Part shown: positions 1 to 8,007 of the stretch, piece by piece
How positions within the stretch are numbered: the stretch's first letter is position 1
Layout of the letters: each line of letters opens with the position of its first letter
Assembly (NCBI GenBank): GCA_016873995.1
Contig: VGVR01000004.1
Coordinates: 108,040 to 172,039, forward strand
Source of the DNA: Gemmatimonadota bacterium
Lineage (GTDB): Bacteria; Gemmatimonadota; Gemmatimonadetes; Longimicrobiales; Gaopeijiaceae
Length of the DNA stretch: 64,000 nt
Direction: 5' to 3'
The notes under the pieces: model-generated
What the model was told of the DNA's origin: nothing
The model's input: only the letters and a program-made list of their open reading frames with translations
The model's database searches: none
Position numbers and translations under genes: made by a program

Positions 1-334
1 GCGACGCGCCCGAGCCGGCTGTGGCGACCTGGATGACGGACTCCTCGACACCATCACGCTGCGCGTCCAGGTTGAACTCGTAGAGCCCGCGCGGGTTGAG
101 CGCCGCGGTGCGGGTCGCCTCCCCGGGGGTCAGGAACGGGGCGACGGTCATGATGAACACGACGTCGTTCCCGTCGTTGAAGACGTACAGATCGTTGATG
201 TCGAGGTTGCCTTCCATGGTATCGGGGGCGTCGGCATGGTCGGCGGCACGCACGAGGGCGGTGCCGATCGCAAGCGCGCAGGCGATGAGGCCCGCGACGG
301 TGACGGACCATGCCCAGCGCGCATGTGTGGTCAT
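1..334 (-). CDS. DUF4331 family secreted protein, 3' end beyond window
   Basis: Partial gene read on the minus strand; the ATG is at 332-334 and the C-terminus lies outside the window. The product opens with a signal sequence (hydrophobic core around residues 10-28, ending ALVRAADHADAP). It continues with the DUF4331 pattern: NLDINDLYVFND, a stretch of hydrophobic strand, then LYEFNLDAQRDGVEES. Proteins of this family are exported, of unknown function, and often sit beside SigK/RskA-like modules, as here. A few alternative frames in this region are shadows. The family assignment rests on motif order only. Confidence 0.75.
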   Translation of the reverse strand, partial: MTTHARWAWSVTVAGLIACALAIGTALVRAADHADAPDTMEGNLDINDLYVFNDGNDVVFIMTVAPFLTPGEATRTAALNPRGLYEFNLDAQRDGVEESVIQVATAGSGAS

Positions 335-401
335 CGATTTCACCGGCTCGAGGGTGAACTCTGGTCACCCTCAGTACGTCAGCCGGCGGCGATCGGATGG
401 T

Positions 402-1250
402 TCAGGCCCCCGCGGCCGTCCAGGCGCCTACGAGGAAGGGTTGCGTGGTCGGCTGAGGCGAGCCTCCCGCGGGCTCTTCCGTGAGCGCGCTCGCGTCGTA
501 TTCGGCGGCGCTCGCAGCCAGCGTGAGCAAAGCAGCTCCGCTCGCTTCGGTGTCGAACGTCCCGAGGCTCACAGGCGCCTCCGCTCCGCGGATCCCCCAG
601 AGCTGGTAGGTCCTGCCCGCGGGTGCCGGGGGCAGGTTCTCCGCGGCTACCAACAGCAGCGCCCGGTCGGGGCTCCAGAAGAGCCGCAGGCTGGGCGCCA
701 ACTCTCCGGTCGACCTGGCGAAGCGGAGGTCCGGCCCCGTCAGCGCGACCGCCAGCGAGTCGAAGCGGGCCAAGGAGATCTGCGCCGCTTCCAGCGCCGC
801 CCCCGCGGACTCGAGCGACGCGCGCGCCGCCGCGAGCTCGTCCCCGAGCGAGGCCGACTCACGCCCCAGTCGGGCGTTGTCGACGCCCAGCCAGATGAGG
901 CCGGCGACCGATGCCGCCAGGAGGAGCCACGGCGCTGCGGTCACGTATGGGCGCCGCCGCACCGTCGGGCCCGCGCGTGGCGTGGTGCGCCCACCCACCG
1001 GGCCCATGCTCGCCACTCTGCCGGACCGATCGCCTCGAGCCCGTTCGAGCAGGCGGTCGCGAAGCCGTGCCGGGGGCCGCGCATCAGGAAGCTCCTCGGC
1101 GACCGCCAGCAGGGCGGCACGGGCCTCGTCCACCGAGCGCCGAAGCTCCGCGTCCTCGGCAAGGCGCGCCTGGAAAGCGGCCAGCTCGTCGGGCTCGAGT
1201 GCATCGAGCACGTATCCTGCGACCAGGTCCGGCCAGTTCTCGCGGCTCAC
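402..1250 (-). CDS. Anti-sigma factor, RskA type
   Basis: The 282-residue protein has the RskA layout. A short cytoplasmic helical domain (residues 7-55, starting DLVAGYVLDALEPDE) would hold the sigma factor. One membrane helix follows at about 104-123. The C-terminal extracytoplasmic RskA domain contains the typical YQLWGI strand near residue 210. The GTG start overlaps the stop of the sigma-factor gene by four bases (GTGA), so the two are translationally coupled. By family knowledge it holds its ECF partner at the membrane until regulated proteolysis releases it. The neighbouring DUF4331 gene is a plausible target of this switch. Confidence 0.85.
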   Translation of the reverse strand: MSRENWPDLVAGYVLDALEPDELAAFQARLAEDAELRRSVDEARAALLAVAEELPDARPPARLRDRLLERARGDRSGRVASMGPVGGRTTPRAGPTVRRRPYVTAAPWLLLAASVAGLIWLGVDNARLGRESASLGDELAAARASLESAGAALEAAQISLARFDSLAVALTGPDLRFARSTGELAPSLRLFWSPDRALLLVAAENLPPAPAGRTYQLWGIRGAEAPVSLGTFDTEASGAALLTLAASAAEYDASALTEEPAGGSPQPTTQPFLVGAWTAAGA

Positions 1251-1732
1251 GAGCGGCCTCCCGTCGTTGCGAATCGGTCTCTCAGGTTGCGCATGCCGTC
1301 GCGGATGCGGGTCTTCACGGTGCCGAGGGGCTCGTCCAGTCGCCGGGCGATTTCCGATTGGGACAGGCCGGCGAAGTAGGCGAGCTCGATCGCGCGCCGC
1401 TGGTCCGGGCTGAGGTCCGAGAGGGCACGCTCCAACGCAGTGCGGATCTCGGAAGCGAGCGTCCGCTGGTCCGCGGCCACGGCCGGTGAAACCTCCACGG
1501 CCATCCCTTCACCGACCCGCTCCGCGGCGCGGGCGTGCGCCGCCTGTCGTCGGTCCCGGGATCGGACGTGATCGAGCGCGCGTGAGCGCGCGACCATGGC
1601 AAGCCACGTCCGCGCCGAGCCACGGGTGTGATCGAAGCCGGCCGCCCCTCGCCACACCTGGAGGAAGACGTCCATCGTGACCTCCTCGGCGTCCGCATCC
1701 CCCCCGACGATGGCTCGGGCGAGCTTGAACAC
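1247..1732 (-). CDS. ECF sigma factor, SigK-like, downstream part after an amber codon
   Basis: This open frame of 161 residues begins at a GTG and carries most of region 2 (FKLARAIVGGDADAEEVTMDVFLQVWRG) and an intact region 4 helix-turn-helix (LSQSEIARRLDEPLGTVKTR). It therefore recognises -10 and -35 elements as an ECF sigma factor. The first helix of region 2 lies upstream in the same frame, separated by one TAG codon at 1739-1741, so this frame alone would give an N-terminally trimmed protein. The anti-sigma gene follows with a GTGA overlap. If the TAG is real, activity is doubtful; if it is a sequencing error, the gene spans 1247-1888 (213 residues). Confidence 0.75.
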   Translation of the reverse strand: MFKLARAIVGGDADAEEVTMDVFLQVWRGAAGFDHTRGSARTWLAMVARSRALDHVRSRDRRQAAHARAAERVGEGMAVEVSPAVAADQRTLASEIRTALERALSDLSPDQRRAIELAYFAGLSQSEIARRLDEPLGTVKTRIRDGMRNLRDRFATTGGRS

Positions 1733-1888
1733 GAGCGGCTAGTGTCGGTCGTAGGGCTGGGCGAGCGCGCGGTCGTCCCCGTCGCGGATGCGCTCCAGCA
1801 GCGAGAGGTCGGCTTCGAGGTCCGCCACAGATCCAGACAGGAAGGGGCTTTGGCTGCTCAGGCAAGGCACACCTAGTTCGGGGGACAT
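1733..1888 (-). pseudogene. N-terminal part of the ECF sigma factor, cut off by in-frame TAG
   Basis: Reading from the ATG at 1886-1888, the frame encodes about 49 residues that end LSLLERIRDGDDRALAQPYDRH and then reaches TAG at 1739-1741. The next codons, PLVFKLARA, resume the same frame and join the sigma factor downstream. ECF sigma factors normally have a Ser, Ala or Tyr at this place, so a single base change from a sense codon is the simplest explanation. The anti-sigma partner is intact. Confidence 0.65.
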
Positions 1889-2034
1889 GATAGGCTGCCG
1901 GGCCATTCTTCCAAAGCTCGCTCCGTGGTTTGGCGTGATCCCGATGGCGACCGGCACCCTCCCCCTTCGTCAGGTACGCCGGAGGCGAGGGCCCCGGATG
2001 GCCGCTCGCCGCCCGGGCTACTGGAGTGTAAGCG

Positions 2035-2199
2035 CTACCAACCCGCGTCCGCGCCGCTCCCGTACACCACCACGGTGTGCTGCCGCCCGTCGGCCATGTA
2101 CGTCATCGGCGTGGCGGTCGGCGTCGCCGGCAGCTCGATGGCGTGCAGCGTCGCTCCCGTGGCCTTGTGGATTGCGAGCAGCGCGGGGCTAGCAACGGG
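2035..2199 (-). pseudogene. C-terminal scrap of a PQQ-dependent dehydrogenase
   Basis: The minus-strand frame reads ALLAIHKATGATLHAIELP, then PMTYMADGRQHTVVVYGSG. This is the last propeller blade of membrane-type quinoprotein dehydrogenases (the usual form is LLAIDKATGE, then PMTYxxxGRQYIVVAxGGG). No start, signal peptide or upstream blades are present, and the Gly-rich strand is damaged. It is therefore a remnant left at a junction, next to a gene that also looks foreign. Confidence 0.5.
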
Positions 2200-2209
2200 T
2201 CGCGTTCGA

Positions 2210-2231
2210 ACACGCGCAGTGCTGCGCGTGT
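2210..2231. terminator. Hairpin after the AhpD-like gene
   Basis: A 9-bp inverted repeat (2210-2218 with 2223-2231) with a GTGC loop lies 16 bases beyond the stop codon of the minus-strand AhpD-like gene. There is no T-run on either strand, so termination activity is uncertain. Confidence 0.3.
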
Positions 2232-2246
2232 GTTGGCGAAGGATCT

Positions 2247-2840
2247 CTAGTTGCCGTGTTTGCCCGGGCTCCAACCCATGTGTCCCAGATGTTGCTGACC
2301 GGCTGACTGGGCGCCTGGTTCAAGGCTAGTTCCCATCGAGTCGTGCCAGCGGTTGAGATAGCCGAACAAGGCGACCACACCCAGGATTTCAACGATCTCG
2401 CCATCGTCCCAATGGCGGCGCAGCTGATCGGCGATGGCGTCATCGACCGCGTTCGGCACGGCAGAGGCCGCAATCGCAAATTCGAACGCCGCCTTTTCAG
2501 CGGCGCTGAATAAGTCAGTGTCACGGAAGTTCCAGATCGCATGCAGGCGGGCGTCACTGCCGCCGTAGCACTGCGCCGCAAGGATGGTGTGTGCCTGGCA
2601 GTACTTGCAGCCGGTGTTGGCCGAAGTCAGGTAGCCGATCAGGCGCTTCTGCTCGCTGGTGACGCGGCCGTGGTTTCCCATCACGGCCTTGTTGAGCTCG
2701 ATAAAGGCTTTGGCGATGGCCGGGCGGCGTTGCATGGTCAACACGCTATTGGGCGGGAAGCCGAGCGTTTCGTTGAAGAACGTGGCCAGCTCGGCAACTT
2801 CGGCGTCATGGCCAGTAGGCAGTGGCCTGATCAGGGGCAT
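2247..2840 (-). CDS. Carboxymuconolactone decarboxylase / AhpD-like peroxidase-related protein
   Basis: The 197-residue protein has the AhpD/CMD helical fold pattern. The key motif is CKYCQAH at about residues 78-84, with the redox Cys pair and the following His of AhpD-like alkylhydroperoxidases. The second half (ADQLRRHWDDGEIVEILGVVALFGYLNRWHDS) matches the YciW/peroxidase-related branch. The start ATG at 2838-2840 gives a full-length family member. Base composition and codon choice are visibly less GC-rich than the flanking genes, and a dehydrogenase fragment follows it. I infer recent acquisition. The exact substrate is unknown. Confidence 0.8.
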   Translation of the reverse strand: MPLIRPLPTGHDAEVAELATFFNETLGFPPNSVLTMQRRPAIAKAFIELNKAVMGNHGRVTSEQKRLIGYLTSANTGCKYCQAHTILAAQCYGGSDARLHAIWNFRDTDLFSAAEKAAFEFAIAASAVPNAVDDAIADQLRRHWDDGEIVEILGVVALFGYLNRWHDSMGTSLEPGAQSAGQQHLGHMGWSPGKHGN

Positions 2841-3087
2841 GGCGAATATCAGTGGCGATGGTCAAGAGGGAAGCCGACAAGACGGGAAATGGTAGTCGGC
2901 CCGAATGCCCGCGCGTAAGACGATCTCGGTTCGCCAGGCGTCCTGTTTAACGCCCCGGCAAAGAGCCGACGTTTTGGACCCCACCTCGTGATAAGTCGCC
3001 GAGCGATCCGCCTTAGGATGAAGACCAGTGCGAGTCACGTTCTCCTCGTCTTCCTCCGGACAGCAGGATCCCCGCTCATCGGCTGCC

Positions 3088-5607
3088 TCAACCGATGGGA
3101 TCGCCAGGGGGCATCCCCAACTTCGGTGCTGGCTCCGTGTTCTGCGAGCGGGCCTGCCAGCGCCGGATGTCCTCGGCGACCAGCCTGGTGTGCGGCGTCG
3201 GGTCGCCTCCTTGCTCGATGCGCGCGGCCAGCTGGTCGAGCCGATCCGACAGCACCGCCCGCACCTGCGCAGGATTCCCGCTGGAGCCCCCCTCGGACAT
3301 CATGCGATCCACGACCACGCGCTGGACGATCTGTTGGACCTTCTGCCGGTACTCGTCCCCGGGCGCCGGCGTTTCCCACGTGGCGCGGAGCACGCGATCG
3401 ACGACCTCGGCGAGGTCCGGGTAGTCGCCCATGCTCCCAAAGACTTCGAGCCGCGCCATGCGCGCGGGGTGGAAGATCTCCCCGATGCTGAAATCAGCCG
3501 CCGCCTCCGCGGCACCCAGCGGATCGAAGAGGCGCTCGGTGTACCCGGGGAACGGCTCGCCCCTCGTGTAGCGATCGGCGGTGGGCGGAATCATGGCGAC
3601 GATGCGCTCGGGGAGTGCCAAGAAGTACGGCGTCACCGTGGAGAGGATCAGGTCGAGCGCGCGGCGCTGCTCGTTCCCCGGAACGACCTCGACGGGCGCC
3701 TGTCCGTCGCCACGCACCGCTGGCCGGTAGTCGGCACCCCCGAGACTCTGCGCGGCCGAACGGAGCTGGAAGCGGTGGTGCATGTAGAGCGGCAGGAGGA
3801 CGTACTCGAGGTTCGAGAGCGGCTCGCCCACGCGGATCTGGTCCATGCCGAAGCGCCGCAAACCGATCTCGCGCACGCGCAGCTCCACCTCGAGGTGGTC
3901 CACTAGGTTCGAGCCGTTGTCCCAAACGCTCGCGTAGCGATGGCCTGCGCCGACGAACGTGTTGTTGGTGTGACCTCCGTAGCGGAGATCGCGCCCGAGT
4001 CCGTCGCGCACGATCGCTTCGAGGGCCGCCTCTTCGTCCGTCGAAGCGTCGAACTCGCGGTACAACCAGTTCACCGAGAGCTTGTCGTACTCGCCGATCC
4101 GCCTGGTGTAGGCGTTCGACAGGTCGAGCGTGCCGTCGCCCCTGATCTCCACGAGGGGCGCGGGATAGTCCATCACGGTCTCCCTCCCCTGCGCGCTGCC
4201 GATGTAGTTGTGCGGGAAGCCGAGCGTGTGCCCCACCTCGTGCGCGGAGAGTTGGCGCACGCGCGCCAGCGCCAGCTCGTAGGCGTCCGAGCCCTCCGCG
4301 ACTTGCGCCAGGTACTCGAAGTCCGGAGCCCCGGACAGGTCGCATCCATCGAGGCCCCATGCGCCCTCGAATACGCTGCCGCCGTCTGCCGACAGCGTGC
4401 TGCCCGAGAACGGTGACACCATCCCCTGCCCGAGCAGGAAGTCGTGTCGCAGGCGCAGGCTTCCGAGGTTCACGACGCCGCGGATGATCTCGCCCGTGCG
4501 CGGGTCGATGATCGAGTTGCCGTAGGAGTATCCGCGAGTCAGCCTGTGCGTCCAGTGGATGATGTTGTAGCGGATGTCTTGCGGATCGGCGCCGTCGGGA
4601 AGCACTCGGACCTGGAATGCATCGATGAAGCCGGCGGCCTCGAACGCTTCGTTCCACCAGCTCGCTCCTTCGATCAGCGCGCTCCGCACCGGCTCGGGCG
4701 TCCCCGGGTCGACGTAGTAGACGATCGGCTCGACCGCCTCCGAGGGCGCCACGCCGGGCGTTCGCTTCTCGAGCCTGTGGCGCGCGCTCAGCCGTACCAT
4801 CATGTCCGCGTCGATGGCCGTCGCGTAGTCGAGCACGTTGGGGCCGCTCACGCCGATGCGCGGATCGGCAATGCGCGTACGGAACCCTGGTTCCGGTAGT
4901 CTGATGAGCGAGTGATGCACTCGCAGCGTCACCGCTTCACCGGAGGACGCCACGCCCTGTACCAGCGGGCCCGGGTCCGAGCTCGTGAAGGTGAGGAGCG
5001 CCTCCACCTCCGTGTTCTCGGGATACGACTTCGTGTTGGGCAGGTAAACCGCGCTCCTGCTCCGGTCGAGCTGGTAGCGACCCTGACCGCTCTCGGCCAG
5101 CGTCTCGACGACGCCGCTGGCGTCACGCAGGAAGAAGTCGGTCGCGTCCACCAGGATGCTGCCGTCCGAGGTCGCTTCGATGTCGAAGCCCCAGTGCACC
5201 GAGGGAGCGAACGCGTCGCGCACGGCCGACGCCTCCGTGGGGTTGTCCGTGTTCGCCACGAAGCGATAGTTCGGCTCGAGCAGGAGCACCCGTGGTCCCG
5301 CGCGCAGCACGCTCAACACGCTGGTGCCGTTCAGCTGGCCACGGTCGATTCCGACCGGGTTGCTGCCGAGCCCTGATGCCATGGAGATCTGATAGAGGAA
5401 CTCCCGGTCCGGCTCGGAGATCTCCCAGAAGAGCGACCCCGTTCTCTCTTCCCAGTAGAGATCGAAGAGGCCGGCTAGGCGGGTCATGCCTTCGGTCCGC
5501 TCTGCGACGGAGGGGAGCGCCTCCTGCGCGGCGGCCGCCCACGGGAGCGCGGCGGTGATGGCGGCGAGGGCGAGTGCGCGGAGAAGACGGGGTGCGGCGG
5601 TAGTCAT
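3088..5607 (-). CDS. Secreted zinc-dependent metalloprotease, DUF5117/DUF4953 type
   Basis: An 839-residue exported protein. Residues 1-29 are a signal peptide ending AAAQ, which is why the ATG at 5605-5607 is preferred to the one nine codons upstream. The N-terminal half carries the DUF5117-like region (LFWEISEPDREFLYQISMA). The catalytic motif HEVGHTLGFPHN gives metal ligands His456, His460 and His466 and catalytic Glu457, as in metzincin-like zinc peptidases. A long C-terminal DUF4953-like region follows. Family members are common in Gemmatimonadota and Acidobacteriota and presumably degrade external protein. It is transcribed alone, away from the PhoD-like gene. Confidence 0.88.
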   Translation of the reverse strand: MTTAAPRLLRALALAAITAALPWAAAAQEALPSVAERTEGMTRLAGLFDLYWEERTGSLFWEISEPDREFLYQISMASGLGSNPVGIDRGQLNGTSVLSVLRAGPRVLLLEPNYRFVANTDNPTEASAVRDAFAPSVHWGFDIEATSDGSILVDATDFFLRDASGVVETLAESGQGRYQLDRSRSAVYLPNTKSYPENTEVEALLTFTSSDPGPLVQGVASSGEAVTLRVHHSLIRLPEPGFRTRIADPRIGVSGPNVLDYATAIDADMMVRLSARHRLEKRTPGVAPSEAVEPIVYYVDPGTPEPVRSALIEGASWWNEAFEAAGFIDAFQVRVLPDGADPQDIRYNIIHWTHRLTRGYSYGNSIIDPRTGEIIRGVVNLGSLRLRHDFLLGQGMVSPFSGSTLSADGGSVFEGAWGLDGCDLSGAPDFEYLAQVAEGSDAYELALARVRQLSAHEVGHTLGFPHNYIGSAQGRETVMDYPAPLVEIRGDGTLDLSNAYTRRIGEYDKLSVNWLYREFDASTDEEAALEAIVRDGLGRDLRYGGHTNNTFVGAGHRYASVWDNGSNLVDHLEVELRVREIGLRRFGMDQIRVGEPLSNLEYVLLPLYMHHRFQLRSAAQSLGGADYRPAVRGDGQAPVEVVPGNEQRRALDLILSTVTPYFLALPERIVAMIPPTADRYTRGEPFPGYTERLFDPLGAAEAAADFSIGEIFHPARMARLEVFGSMGDYPDLAEVVDRVLRATWETPAPGDEYRQKVQQIVQRVVVDRMMSEGGSSGNPAQVRAVLSDRLDQLAARIEQGGDPTPHTRLVAEDIRRWQARSQNTEPAPKLGMPPGDPIG

Positions 5608-5758
5608 GGGGTCATCTCGCTGAGGACGGAGCACCAGGGCCTGAAAGTACGGGGCTGCGGCGACGGGTGCCTACCGCCCGCCGGGGGTTTCACGACCCGG
5701 CGACGCTGTTCGGGCCGCCGTCTTTGCGACGGCTGAGTCGGTGGGCTACCCTGTCGTC

Positions 5759-7384
5759 ATGCGAGCGCGCCGGGCGTGGGACAGGCGCATGTTCTTGGCG
5801 GGGAGCGCCGGAGCCGTGGGAGCCGCGTGCTTCGCAGGGGTTCCGCTCGACCTGCTACGAGGACTCGGACCACCGCCGCAGTCGCGCTGGAATCCGGGGC
5901 GCGTGCGGCACCTCCTCCCCACGGTGAGCGACACCCGGATCCTGCTGAAGGTCTCCTTCGTTGAGCCTCTCGCCGGCGCGCCCAGGCTGCGGGTCGGGGC
6001 ACGTGACTTCCTCGGCCGCATGAACGACACGAGCGGATCGTTCTGTCAGTTCTACGCGACGCAGCTGCGGGCGTCCACCACGCACACGCTCTCGCTCGTG
6101 GCCTCGAACGGATCGTCGCTCTGCGAGCCCTGGGAGATCTCCACTTTTCCGCCCCCCGACGCGCGTCCGGAGCGCTTCCGTCTACTCTGCTTCACCTGCG
6201 CAGGGGGGCCCGAGGGCGCTTACGCGGGAATCGGCAGCCTGCGCGGCAACCTTCCCACCGCAATTCGCAGCAGGCTGCTCCGTCGGGCCCTCTCGTTCGC
6301 ACCCGATGCGGCCGTCGCGAACGGCGACCACGTGTACTGGGATCTCCACGCCTGGAGCGGGTCGCTCACGGGGTCGCTCAGCCCTCGAGCGCGCGAATCG
6401 AACTTCGACTTCGCGGCGCCGGTCTATGGCACCCGCAATGAAGACGCGCTCCACCTCGCGGCGGGGCCGCAGATCGTTCCCGTGTACGGAACGGACTTCC
6501 GCTCCACTCCGGTCTTCTTTCTCCAGGACGATCACGACCACTGGGAGAACGATGCCGCGGGCGCCTTCCCCGTCGCATGGTTCCAGCTCCAGCTGGCCCG
6601 CGCCACCCAGCAGCTCTACTACCCGGAGTTCCTACCCGACGCGACGCGCCCCGGAGGCCTGCCGTGGTCGTCGATAAGCGACCGCGGCGACCTGTCGGAG
6701 AGCTTCGGCACCATCCGCTACGGCGCGCTCGCCGAGGTGCTGCTCTACGACGTTCGACGCACCATGTCCCTCGGACCGACCGCCGTGTTCGTCGACCCTG
6801 TGGTGGAGGAGTGGCTCGTGCGGCGCACGAGCGCACCAGGCGTGCGCCACCTCGTGCACGCGCCCTCCAACCCCATGGGGTGGAGCGCGGGCAAGTGGGG
6901 TGAGTGGTACCCGGACCTCCTGGACGAGGCGGCAGGTCGGTTGACGACATCGGTACCCAAGCCGTTCTGGCCCGAGGGCTGGCTAGGGCAGCACGATCGC
7001 CTCGTGCAGGCCATGACTTCGATGCGCGAGCGCGCCCCTCTGGTCGTGAGCGGTGATCTGCACGCGATCGGCCTCGGAGCGATGACGCGCGCAGGCTCAC
7101 TCGATCTCCGCGCGAACCCGGTGACCGCGGTTCTCAGCGGACCCGTGGGGACGGCGCCGGCCGGGTTCCCGTCCGCCGTGCGCGGCATAGGCGCCACGCC
7201 ACCGAGCCACTTGGACCTGGTGGAGCACGCGCCGCCGAGAGAGGAGCACGGCTTCACGCTCGTCGACTTCCTACCCGACCGCGCCGTCGTGAGGCTCTTC
7301 GCCTGGGACGTGAATAGCCAGCCCCTCGAGGCCATCGACACCCTGGCGCCGTTCCATACCTCGGAGGTGGCGGTGCCGGCGTAG
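5759..7384 (+). CDS. PhoD-like metallophosphatase with Tat signal
   Basis: The 541-residue protein starts with a twin-arginine signal (DRRMFLAGSAGAVGA), so it should be exported folded. It has the alkaline phosphatase D metal motifs in order: NGDH (Asp190, His191), DDHDH (residues 257-261) and SGDLH (Asp433, His435). PhoD-family enzymes are Ca/Fe-dependent phosphodiesterases or phosphomonoesterases of the periplasm. The start at 5759 places the Tat motif eight residues from the N-terminus; the GTG at 5741 would add six residues. It converges on the selenoprotein operon. Confidence 0.85.
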   Translation: MRARRAWDRRMFLAGSAGAVGAACFAGVPLDLLRGLGPPPQSRWNPGRVRHLLPTVSDTRILLKVSFVEPLAGAPRLRVGARDFLGRMNDTSGSFCQFYATQLRASTTHTLSLVASNGSSLCEPWEISTFPPPDARPERFRLLCFTCAGGPEGAYAGIGSLRGNLPTAIRSRLLRRALSFAPDAAVANGDHVYWDLHAWSGSLTGSLSPRARESNFDFAAPVYGTRNEDALHLAAGPQIVPVYGTDFRSTPVFFLQDDHDHWENDAAGAFPVAWFQLQLARATQQLYYPEFLPDATRPGGLPWSSISDRGDLSESFGTIRYGALAEVLLYDVRRTMSLGPTAVFVDPVVEEWLVRRTSAPGVRHLVHAPSNPMGWSAGKWGEWYPDLLDEAAGRLTTSVPKPFWPEGWLGQHDRLVQAMTSMRERAPLVVSGDLHAIGLGAMTRAGSLDLRANPVTAVLSGPVGTAPAGFPSAVRGIGATPPSHLDLVEHAPPREEHGFTLVDFLPDRAVVRLFAWDVNSQPLEAIDTLAPFHTSEVAVPA

Positions 7385-7482
7385 TCGGCAGTTCGAGCAC
7401 CGACGATGTCGCCGTCTCGCCCGAGTCAGGCGTTCGACTTGCAGCGGAGCGACACCCCAGACCACGGAGTCCCTCCGGCCGC

Positions 7483-8007
7483 TCACCTTCGTCCGGTGAG
7501 CCGCGCGACGACCTCCTCGACCACGGCGTCCGCGCGCGCCCGGATCTCGGCAGGCGTCTGGTCCTGGATGGGATGGGGCACGAGCACGACCTCGAGTCCC
7601 GTGCGGCCGAGCCGGCTCGCCTGCACTCTAGCCGCCGTCCGAAACTCCTCGGTCGCCACAGGCACCGCGGGTATCCCTTGCCTCTCGAATGCTGCGCTGT
7701 CGTGCAAACTGCACGTTGTGCACGACCCTCAATCGGCGAGCGCTTCGATCACTCCGTCGACGAAGCCCAACTTGCCCACGAGCGCCGGAGGCGCCGGCTT
7801 GGTGTAGGTCGGCTTCGTCTCGCGGACGATGCGCGCGACGCCGTAACGCGAGACGAGCAGCTCGGCCATACGGTCCAGGAAGTGACTTCCGCCCGGCTTG
7901 CTGATGTCGAGGAGCGCAAGCGTGCTGCCTTCCAGACGTTCGAGGCGCGGGGCCGGAACACCGGAAGCCTCGGCGCGCTCGTCGAGCGGGTTCACCAGCG
8001 TGGTCAT
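7483..8007 (-). CDS. UGSC-family selenoprotein (UGA read as selenocysteine)
   Basis: Two open frames lie in one reading frame, separated only by TGA at 7729-7731. Reading the TGA as selenocysteine gives a 174-residue protein with Sec93 inside ALAD-U-G-S-C-T-T-C, which is the diagnostic UGSC motif of a known bacterial selenoprotein family. Cys96 and Cys99 follow, so U-x-x-C and C-x-x-C pairs are both present. The N-terminal part is an alpha/beta region (LALLDISKPGG at 30-40). The downstream part (DSAAFERQGIPAVPVATEEF) continues the conserved fold and ends LTGRR. Its ATG overlaps the stop of the upstream partner gene (ATGA) and has a strong Shine-Dalgarno. The function of the family is unproven; a thiol/selenol redox role is inferred. 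Confidence 0.9.
7699..7728 (-). promoter_or_regulatory. Candidate bacterial SECIS element
   Basis: Just 3' of the UGA on the minus strand is a strong inverted repeat. One form is an 8-bp perfect stem (7719-7726 with 7699-7706) with a 12-base loop. An alternative is a 6-bp stem CGTGCA/TGCACG closing a GUU loop about 20 bases after the UGA. A loop with G and U at that distance fits what SelB recognises in bacteria. The fold was read by eye, not computed. Confidence 0.6.
7729..7731 (-). other. Recoded UGA (selenocysteine codon 93)
   Basis: In-frame TGA on the minus strand between GCC GAT and GGG TCG TGC. The frame stays open for 92 codons before it and 81 after it, and the flanking residues form the family motif UGSC. 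Confidence 0.88.

Noticed and set aside
7483..8007. Calling the selenoprotein gene a pseudogene
   Set aside because: The frame is conserved on both sides and the residues around UGA form the UGSC motif, so recoding fits better than decay.
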